From assembly GCA_025094145.1 (NCBI GenBank), contig JALLLS010000028.1, positions 248,001 to 312,000 on the forward strand: 64,000 bases of DNA. The letters run 5' to 3'. Below are positions 56,240-64,000 of this stretch, piece after piece (the stretch's first letter is position 1; each line of letters begins with the position of its first letter). The notes under the pieces are model-generated. The model was not told the origin of the DNA, made no database searches, and was given only the letters and a program-made list of their open reading frames with translations. Both the position numbers and the translations under genes were made by a program. This DNA is from Spinellus fusiger. Taxonomy: Eukaryota > Mucoromycota > Mucoromycetes > Mucorales > Phycomycetaceae.

Positions 56240-57490
56240 ATGGCCTTAATTTTGAGGTTCTTCATTGCACTGTGCTTTTTGTTGTGTTGCTATGCATTAC
56301 CAGACAGAGCATTAGAACTCGGTATGGAGCGTTCATGGACTGCTCCCATGCCCACACAGGAGGAGCGTTCACAAGGAGCCGACTATATTCGCCGTCAATG
56401 GAAGCTCTCATCAAGTTTCTTCTTTGGAAGTGAAGATGTTGGATTCACAGCCGACCCTATCACTGGAAATGCCTCTGAGTCTGTTATGAGTGTCTTTTAT
56501 AGCAAAGGATCATTTACACCCAGTGGTTCTATAAAGACAGATGGAAAATTAGGAGGGTGCATCTTTTACTCTGAGCCTTTTGGTAAACAGACCTTTGAAA
56601 AAGTGCTGCTTAGCTATGATCTTGCCTTTGCCTCTAATTTTGAATGGGTGCGTGGTGGTAAACTGCCCGGGTTATTCGGGGGTGAGTTTCCTTCTTCCGT
56701 CTCTCTTTTATACTATTTACTGTCGTTTCTTCTTTCTGATGTTTATGCTTAGGACATCCCACGGCTGAATGTTCTGGTGGTGATAGTGCAGATGGCAGTA
56801 ACTGTTTCTCATTGCGTCCCATGTGGCGTGCAAGAGGTAAACATTATGAACCAAGTATAGACAATCAATCGATTTCTATAGTTCTCCCAAGATGACAATA
56901 GATAGTATAAATAGTAAATAGTAAATAGTAAATAATAAATAGTAAATAATAGTAATAGCTCGTTTATTTTACTCATTTACTGTTATGCATTGCCCTGTTG
57001 ATTAGGCCAGGGTGAAATGTATGCCTACATTCTCACCTCTCCTCAATTCTGTGACTCCAAGAAGTCTATCCAGTGCCGTAACAACTACGGTGCCTCATTA
57101 TCAAGAGGATCCATGAAATTCCAAGTCAATACTTGGTCCAAGATCGAAATCTTCTCGCAGGTCAATAGTCCACCTACAGAATCCAACGGTGTTCTTCGTG
57201 TATGGAAGGACAACCAACTGATCATGAACTATGAGGCTCTCAATTACAGAACTGTTGATGCTCTTGCCTTTACCAGTATTTACTTTAATACTTTCTTTGG
57301 CGGCAACTCGCAGGGATTTGCTTCCAATGCAGACACACACACTTACTTTAAGAATCTACAGTTCAGTGTTGGGAAACAAGCAGCACCTGTGACTTCTATT
57401 CCTGATTCAAGGGCTTCTGCTCTCATGGTGTTCTGGACGGTGCCTTTAGTGACACTGTTAATTGTCTGTCTACTGATTAGAAAAGAGTAG
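56240..57490 (+). CDS. Secreted or membrane-anchored PL14-type polysaccharide lyase-like protein
   Basis: Three exons (56240-56681, 56753-56836, 57006-57490), all joined in phase 1, give 336 residues. The N-terminus (ALILRFFIALCFLLCCYALP) is a signal peptide. The fold region has GGCIFYSEPFGKQTFEKVLL, GGKLPGLFGGHPTAECSGGD, CFSLRPMWRARGQGEMYAYI, then WSKIEIFSQVN and YFNTFFGGNSQGFASNADTH, a set of motifs seen in polysaccharide lyase family 14-like fungal proteins. PL14 enzymes cleave uronate-containing polymers; the substrate here is unknown. The C-terminus has a hydrophobic segment (LMVFWTVPLVTLLIVCLLI) and a short basic tail, so the protein is probably anchored at the cell surface or GPI-modified. 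Confidence 0.8.
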
Positions 57491-57945
57491 ACGCCCACAA
57501 AAGACAAAGCACGAGAATATATTCTGTAGACACCCTTTTTATATATCTATATTCCTGTATAAATAATAGACATTGTTTTTATCTTGTAACTCTCCTCTTC
57601 TGTCCTTGATCATAAACACACTTTTATATCTTATCTATCTCTATGTAAAAGAACAGTTCTGGTATGGATAGACTTATTCAACATGTCCACTGACATTTCA
57701 ATAGTGATCTACAACCATGCAACTGGCAGACTCTCTTTCTCTTTTTCTTTCTTTCCTTTTCTTTCTCTCAAGCAGGAAGGATGGTTCTATCTTTGAAAAG
57801 ATATATTTTGTGACTTAGAAATGGGACGGGTAAAACGGCGAGTCGTGAAAAAAAGAGAGAGAAAGAAAAATTCTGTCTGAAGTTTAAGTCCTTTTTTTTT
57901 ATATATCTATATTTATATCTGTTTTGCTTCTACTTCTTTGAGATC
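57491..57945. other. Intergenic region with NOP15 promoter
   Basis: Contains pyrimidine-rich tracts and a TATA-like TTTTTATATATCTATATTTATATC run ending 23 bp before the NOP15 start codon. No gene is seen. Confidence 0.5.
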
Positions 57946-59349
57946 ATGGCAGCTGTTAAGAAAGTCGCAACCAAAGCAAAGGTGGAAAAGACCCCTGCCA
58001 AGACAACTGTCACTGAGCAAAAATCAAAGAGAGTGACCTTTGCTGATGATAAAAAGACAGTCAAGGAAGCACCTAAAAAGGTAGTTAAGCCTGCACCTAA
58101 AAAAGCAGTCAAGGTAAAGACAGAAGAGGTGGCAGTAAAAGAGGCCAAGCCAGTGGCAGCAAAGAAGGAATCCAAAGCAAAGGCTGCAGTACCTGTAGAA
58201 TTAGCAAAGAAGAAGGGTCCAGCAACTAGAAAGACTGCTTCTGTAGCAGCAGCAGCAGCAGCAGTAGCACCTGTAGCAGCACCTGTAGCACCTGTAGAAG
58301 CAGCAAAGAAAAAAATGACTAAGGTTAAGAAAGAGGAGCCTACCAAAACCAAAGAAGCTCCCAAGAAAGTGACCAAGGCTGCCCTTGTAAAGACAGCCAA
58401 GGAAACCAAGGCTGCTCCCAAGAAAGAGACCAAGGCTGCCCCCAAGAAAGAGGCCAAGGTGGCTGTCAAGAAAGAGACTGAAGGCTTAGACAGCGATGAC
58501 AGTGATGATGAGGAGGCATTGACAGAAGAGCAGGAGAGTGAATTGAGAAAGAAGGTGTTGGGTGACTTGGCCAGTGACAGCGAGGGTGAGGACAGCTCAG
58601 AGGACGAGGAAGACGACAAGGCCTCCAAGCCAGACACCTTTGCTGGTGAAAAGAATGTCATTGCATTAAGTCCTGAGGGTTTGGAGCAGAGCAAGGTGGA
58701 GACAAAGGCACTGTTTGATAAGCACGCAAAGGGCAAGAAGCTGGTAAGAGAAGCCGTCCATCTCATTCATGCCACTTTACTAACAGCATGTATGTATAAA
58801 GTCAAAGGCAAAACAGGAGGCTGGTGTTGTTTACCTTGGCCGTATTCCCCATGGATTCTTTGAGAAGGAAATGTTGGCCTACTTTAGCCAGTTTGGTGAT
58901 GTGAACCGCCTCCGATTGTCTCGTAACAAGAAGACAGGTCGCTCCAAACACTTTGCATTCATTGAGTTTGCATCATCAGACGTTGCTCAGATTGTTGCTG
59001 ATACAATGAATAACTACCTTCTCTTTGAGCACATGTTGAAATGTAAGTTAGCAGTACAGTAGACACTCTACAGTGCTATAGAATAAGAAGAGCATAGTAA
59101 ACTCAATGGCTGGGTTTATTACTAGGCCACGTTGTGCCAGCTGAAAAGGTCCACGAAAAGGCCTTTGAGGGTGCTGACAAGAAGTTCAAAGTCATTCCCT
59201 GGAAGAAGATTGCTGCAAAGAATCAGAACAAGGAAAGAACGCCAGAGCAGAAGACTAAGCAGCTTTCCCGTCTCCAGTCCCGACAGGAAAAACGTCAAGA
59301 ACGATTACAGAAACTCGGCATTACTTATGATCTGCCTAAATTTGCATAA
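57946..59349 (+). CDS. NOP15: NOP15-like (NIFK-type) nucleolar RRM protein with long charged N-terminus
   Basis: Three exons (57946-58743, 58802-59042, 59126-59349) give 420 residues. Nop15/NIFK acts in large-subunit pre-rRNA processing (ITS2). The first 240 residues are a Lys/Ala/Pro-rich tail with repeats such as [15 protein letters not shown], a poly-Ala tract and acidic patches ([23 protein letters not shown]), unusually long against yeast Nop15. The RRM follows: [20 protein letters not shown] (RNP2 YLGRIP), [20 protein letters not shown] (RNP1 KHFAFIEF), then [16 protein letters not shown]. The basic C-terminus ([20 protein letters not shown]) also matches. Exons join in phase with GT-AG introns. 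The gene converges with ITC1, 398 bp apart. Confidence 0.92.
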
Positions 59350-59747
59350 CTTATTAACTTATCATAATGACATTGAAATACATCTGTCTTCTCTCTTTCT
59401 GTTTTGGGTAAAACTGTTGTATTAAAAAATGACGTTGTATGGGTGAAGAATAGACTGGTAGTTATTGTAAAGTACATTTAATACTAATAGTCTACCAAAG
59501 GCATCTTTTGGATTTTTTTTTTAAAAAAATTGGATAAAGCCAAAGACAGTAGATAACGTTGTGTAACTGTACATGTATCTCTCTTTGTAAAGAAGGCAGA
59601 AAAAGAAGAAATAAAGAAAGAATGTGTGTCTATAGTAAGGCACAAGTCATGTCTTTGGCAAATAAAAAATAAACAGAGGATCCTATCCAAAAAAAAAGAA
59701 AAAGAAAAGAAAGAAAAAAAAAAGGTCAAAGAAAGGACAAGAACTAG
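59350..59747. other. Convergent 3' region of NOP15 and ITC1
   Basis: Contains both 3' UTRs. A homopolymer T/A hairpin-like tract (59512-59529) and a purine-rich run (59690-59725) lie here. No gene is seen. Confidence 0.6.
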
Positions 59748-62700
59748 TTATTTTGTGATTTTGTTACTACTAGATAACCATGAATAGATTCCATTAGAAG
59801 CAAATTTTCCTTTTGTTGTACGTTTTGATCCAGACTCGAGTTTTGTAGATGCCTATGAGTAAGGAAAGATTGAATATCACACCTATCCCCTTTCAATGGC
59901 TCTGTTTTCTTCTTTACCTGAGTTCGCTTTTGCATGGACTCAATGATATAGTGCTGTTGCTTCAGTAATTCATTCTTCAGCTTATACTCGCGTGTACCCT
60001 TTGGGTTTAACCACGACACCAGTTGTTGGATCTTAACCAGCAAATGAGTCCATCTCATCCTTCCTAGGGATATCTCCTACCTCTTCTGGCTCAGAATAAT
60101 ACCTCCACCAGCTGCTCAGTGGCAATGTTGGAGAAGGATTATTGGTATCTTTAAGAGACTCCATCTGTTTCTCAAGCCATTCACTCTCTTGCTCAAACCC
60201 TTGTGCTCTCATAAGTTCAAGAATAAACCACTGACCCCCACCCCTTCCCCAGGGCTGCTCTGGTAAGTCAATGATGTGATCACGCTCTATCATGGTTTGG
60301 ATATCTACAAAGGTAGGGCTCTGTATGTACAAACGGCCTGTACCATAGGTGTCGTTGGTGCCGATATTGTCAAGGTAAATGTACTGGTTATAAAATCTAT
60401 CACGACCCAAAGGACGAATCCGGAGTGTCATGTATTTACGCATGTCTTTCTCTAGTTGTTCTTCCTAGTATACATGTATATGTGTGTATACATATATACG
60501 TACATATATATATATATATAAGAAGGCTATTTAATAAGAATAAGGATGAGCCTTCTCTTACCTTTTTATGTAAAGACTTATCCTCTTCCTCCAACTTCCG
60601 CCTTTCTTCTGCCTTAAGACGTATCTCTTGGTTACGTGCCTTTATGGCTTCCCGCTGTTTCTCATATTGCTTTTTGCGCAGTACCTCCATTTCTGCCCGC
60701 TTCTTTTGTTTCTGCTTCAATTTCTCTTGCCTTGAGATATGGCGTCGTGCACGTTTCTTGGGCCCTTGAGAAGGCCTATGCATAGACATAGCAGCAATGT
60801 CAAAAGAAAGAAAGAAAGAAAGAAAGGAAACATGTTTGTTTATCCAATAACCTACGTATCACTCTCTGCTGATTCCACAGAGTCCTCTTCTTCAGAATCC
60901 GTAAATTCATCTGACTCACTATTCTCTTCTTGAGGGTCTTCCTCATCATCCGAAGATCCTTGTTCTTCTTTATTGATTTGGTCACGGCGGTCCAGCTCAA
61001 TACGACGAGAGGCTCTATCCATCATCATAAGAGAATGGTCATACTTATCATCGTCACCCACAGATCCATAGAATTGAACTTACAATGATTTGCTCTCCTT
61101 GTTCAATTCCACCTTTTGTCTTCTGAATTCTGTAAGTTGTTCTTGGCACTCTTCCATGTAGTCCCTAGCAAGAGTGTATTTTAATATAGATCAATACACA
61201 AATACCACAGCTACACTCTATGAACACTTACTTGATCAATAAGGACTCATTCACTACCTCCATTAAGAATCCCAAAATGGACAATTTCTGCTGCAGACTC
61301 AATGTAAGGTATTGACGCTCTCGTTCAGCCGCATTGGAGTTATTACGTGGCACAAGATGTTGTAGGATTTGATCAAGATTCGCAATCATATCAGGAGTAG
61401 CAATCTCATTCAAACAACCAATCAATACAGATTCCCACCCTCTACGGTCATTGCCTGATCTGACTTCTTTCTTATCCCAACCACTGCCAATCTTGAGCTG
61501 TTCACTGTCTCTCCATCCACGCTCTTCCTTCTGCCGTCGTAACTTTGATAGAAAGGGCGTGGAAAGTGATTCTGTTTTGTTTTGTTTTTCAGCATCTATT
61601 TGCATGGCTTCCAAGTAGTCTTCTACAGCCTCACCACTCGTAATCTCAGTGGCAAGGTCTTCTTTGCGTTCCTGAATAATTACATTCAGCAGACACACGT
61701 TGCTTTCAATAAGTACAGTTGCTTTTGTGCTGCCGGGAGGGTGGATCAGGGCACGTTCAAATTCATCAATACTGAAGGGTGCAAGTTTGAGTGGATCAGA
61801 AAAGACACTGAGGAAACTCCACAGCACAAGTGTCTGTTCCACCATCTCAGCAGGTAGAATAAATTCCATGCGAGGGGTGGGTCTTGGTGTTCTTCCACCA
61901 CTGGGATAAGGGATCTTTGGAAAAACGACGTGTGTGTCTTGTTGCTGTTGCTGTTTCCATTGCTGTAGTAATGTGGGTGTCATATCCATCAAGGCCCAGT
62001 TTAGATTGGGATCCTTCCTATAGATGGGAAGGTCAAGGTCCTCTACTGGGTATTTTACTGCTGCCTGTTTTCGTCGTTCTTCTCTCTGGCGATCTTTTTC
62101 TTCTTTCAGTCTTGCCTTTTGTAAAAGACTGTCTTCTTTACGAGCACGTCTTTCAGCTTCCTTTTCATCACTTGTCTTGACTGTCTTTCTTTTACTGATT
62201 TTAGCATAGGCAGTTGCCTGTGCCTCCATTATATGGGATGGCAAAGAGCAATTGAGTCCATAATGGTGGGCTATTGTAGGCTATAAACAAAAGTACTTTG
62301 TTAGTCATAACCTATCTCTTACTCTGCACTTTAATGCGGTCCACTGGTTACCTTGATTAGCCAAGGCGCACCAGAGTAACTGTCTTTATGCGCACACTCT
62401 CGGATGAACCGCTGAATGACGGGACGACAGAAAGAGCGTTGATCTCGTCTATCCGCAGCCACAGAATAAGCCAAGGAGATGGAACGCAAGAGGGACTTAC
62501 CTAATGTCTCTTCCTTCTACAATACGCACAAATGACTCCATAGGTATCTCCTCCTGGTTTATTAATTGAACTCTATAGCGCATAAATGGTTCTGATCGAT
62601 CTGTTTCATTGCTCTCTTCTACTCCTTCCATGCCGTCTTCCTCTTCCATGTCATTGTCCTCTTCCATATCATTGTCCTCTTCCATATCATTGTCTTCTTC

Positions 62701-63750
62701 TGTATCGTGGTCCTCTTCTGTATCGTGGTCTTCCAATGCTGTGTCTTTGGGTGTCTTGGTCAATGGTGTGGGGTGAAGAAAGGCATCAGGGAATCGAAGG
62801 CGTCCATTGGGCTGACGGGGCATTCCATCATCCTCAGACCCTGTTGTTTCCGAATTGTCAGACGGTCGTCTCTTTTGTAGGCTAACGATCTGTAACTGTT
62901 GAAGAGAGGCGGTTTCTGTGTACGGCAAAAGCTCGACAATCTTTGCCAAATAGCTATGAAAAAAAAAGAAAACCGTCAGTAAATACTACACAAGGTGGCT
63001 TCTCTTTTTCTCTGTGGGTAGGCTCACATGTCTTCTCCCAGTACCCAATGGACAATCTCTCCTATAGCAAAATTGGATCTAAAATAGCCATACACATCTT
63101 CTACCAAGGAATCCAGCCGTACTGTTTCTATAATATATTATAAAAATAAAAATAAAGGGAAATCCCGCCATTACAAGAAGAGTCAGCAACAAACATAAAA
63201 GCAAGCGTCAAAGGATATTCTTTTTTCTTCTTTTTTTTTTCTTTTCTTTCTTTTTTCTTCTTCTAGAAATCTATTACTAGAGAAATAACCATCCACCTAC
63301 GGAATTGGACTCTTTGCAGCATATGTTTCCGAAGCACAAGGCAGAATTTAAATTCGGCTCGATTATCATCTCCACTTTCGCTCTCGAGTGCCTGCTCATA
63401 TGTCAAATGCTGTCGGCCTGTTGCTTCACACTCCCAAATAGGTTGTTGATACAGGGCAAGTCTATTAATATAAGATCTGTAATAAAGTCAAGGTAGTTGT
63501 GCTTGTGGTTGTGTGGTTTTTAGGCTATAGAAGCTACAAGTCTATAGTCTACACATAAGACTGATATATGTATGTATGTATGTATGTATATGTATATGCA
63601 TTTATCTATCTATATCTATATAAAAGGATACTCGTAACTGGTAAAGACTTCGTTTGTAAAGCGCAGATACCACACTTCCTTTCTTTTCTTCTTCGGGTCA
63701 TAGGAAGTGGGGGCTATGGGAACAATACGTTTATTGTTCAGGAGTGGCAT
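59748..63750 (-). CDS. ITC1: ITC1 (ACF1/BAZ1A-like) subunit of the ISW2-type chromatin remodeller
   Basis: Twelve minus-strand exons: 63750-63632, 63476-63301, 63127-63028, 62953-62501, 62448-62352, 62280-61232, 61164-61084, 61014-60856, 60775-60562, 60464-60081, 60031-59918, 59852-59748. All phases agree, giving 1016 residues. Itc1 is the large partner of the Isw2 ATPase, which positions nucleosomes. Domains in order: WAC at the N-terminus (MPLLNNKRIVPI, YQQPIWECEATGRQHLTYEQ, VRLDSLVEDVYGYF); an acidic repeat; HKDSYSGAPWLIK; a DDT domain (about 455-515, EQTLVLWSFLSVFSDPLKLA); WHIM segments (QQKLSILGFLMEVVNESLLI; RPLGRDRFYNQYIYLDNIG) split by charged coiled coil; and QLVSWLNPKGTREYKL. No PHD finger or bromodomain is present, as in yeast Itc1. 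A 49-nt intron (60080-60032) is inferred from family continuity. Confidence 0.92.
62641..62730 (-). repeat. 18-bp coding repeat in ITC1 (5 units)
   Basis: Five 18-bp units (plus strand CTCTTCCATATCATTGTC and a CTCTTCTGTATCGTGGTC variant) encode the acidic hexapeptides DNDMEE and DHDTEE. The array keeps the frame and lies between the WAC and DDT domains. Confidence 0.92.
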
Positions 63751-64000
63751 TGCGGCAAATAAAATAGAATGGAAAGCGGCAGTCGCGTAGGAAAGGCGTG
63801 TTCAAAAGAAACAGTGTGTTTTTTTGAGGGGCAAAGAAGAAAAAAGAATGAAAATGAAAGAAATAGGAAAAATGGAAAAGTGGAAAAAATAAAAATAAAA
63901 TAAAAATGTTTTAAAAAAGTAAAATATTTAAAAAAAAAAATAGATGAATTGAATTGAATTCTATTGAGTTAAATTACAAGAGAAGATAAAAGAGAGGACT
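63751..64000. promoter_or_regulatory. ITC1 5' region
   Basis: The 250 bp upstream of the ITC1 start, A-rich on the plus strand (T-rich on the coding strand). It is presumed to hold the promoter; no specific site is claimed. Confidence 0.45.

Noticed and set aside
57930..58766. Long minus-strand Ser/Ala/Leu-rich open frame
   Set aside because: It mirrors the low-complexity Lys/Ala/Pro coding sequence of NOP15.
1..64000. tRNA or rRNA genes
   Set aside because: No GGTTCGA-type T-loop in a plausible cloverleaf context and no rRNA-like sequence was seen on reading; a tRNAscan run would settle it.

Overview
The window looks like nuclear DNA of an early-diverging filamentous fungus of the Mucoromycota (probably Mucorales). 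The reasons are AT-rich intergenic DNA, small GT-AG introns of 38-230 nt, fungal housekeeping genes (NOB1, PEX16, UPS-type PRELI protein, TIM10, SYF2, NOP15, ITC1), a DUF8032 gene and a dense load of decayed transposons of zygomycete type (Plavaka-like, Tc1/mariner, LINE, Fanzor). This is inferred from gene content; no marker gene fixes the species. No tRNA, rRNA or CRISPR was seen.

Layout. 1-1.3 kb: start of NOB1 (minus strand, running off the left edge). 1.5-24.8 kb: a transposon graveyard. It holds two nearly identical, oppositely oriented Tc1/mariner copies (1496-3152 and 11943-13600), a decayed Plavaka-like element (3254-7580) containing a solo LTR, a second decayed Plavaka-like gene on the minus strand (17.7-18.7 kb), three other Tc1/mariner relics, and an element (13727-16937) that shares the Plavaka-like terminal repeats but carries a decayed Fanzor (eukaryotic TnpB relative). 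25.2-27.4 kb: a DUF8032 gene, flanked by two 1234-bp elements (23605-24838, 28794-30027) with near-identical interiors but different terminal sequences. 30.9-36.1 kb: a compact head-to-tail gene block (CRIB protein, UPS/PRELI, PEX16, methyltransferase with frame breaks, TIM10). 36.3-39.1 kb: Tc1, possible Helitron and Fanzor fragments. 40.3-45.1 kb: an unrecognised gene, a SEL1-repeat/MYND protein (minus) and SYF2 (plus). 45.1-55.7 kb: gene-poor; another terminal-repeat element with a solo LTR and a Fanzor fragment (48268-51194), a decayed LINE ORF1, and a 5'-truncated LINE with an exact 14-bp target duplication (53577-54799). 56.2-63.8 kb: PL14-type lyase, NOP15 and, convergent to it, ITC1.

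How it fits together. The host genes are ordinary and spliced, and most were reconstructed exon by exon with consistent phase. NOB1 and NOP15 act in ribosome biogenesis, SYF2 in splicing and ITC1 in chromatin remodelling. UPS, TIM10 and PEX16 serve mitochondrial and peroxisomal membranes. The most interesting material is in the mobile DNA: at least three Fanzor remnants of two or more lineages, two of them inside elements bounded by the same family of terminal repeats; two terminal-repeat subtypes sharing one interior; and nested insertions whose target duplications can be read directly. Many broken transposase frames carry stops that a single G-to-A or C-to-T change would explain, which suggests but does not prove cytosine-deamination-type decay.
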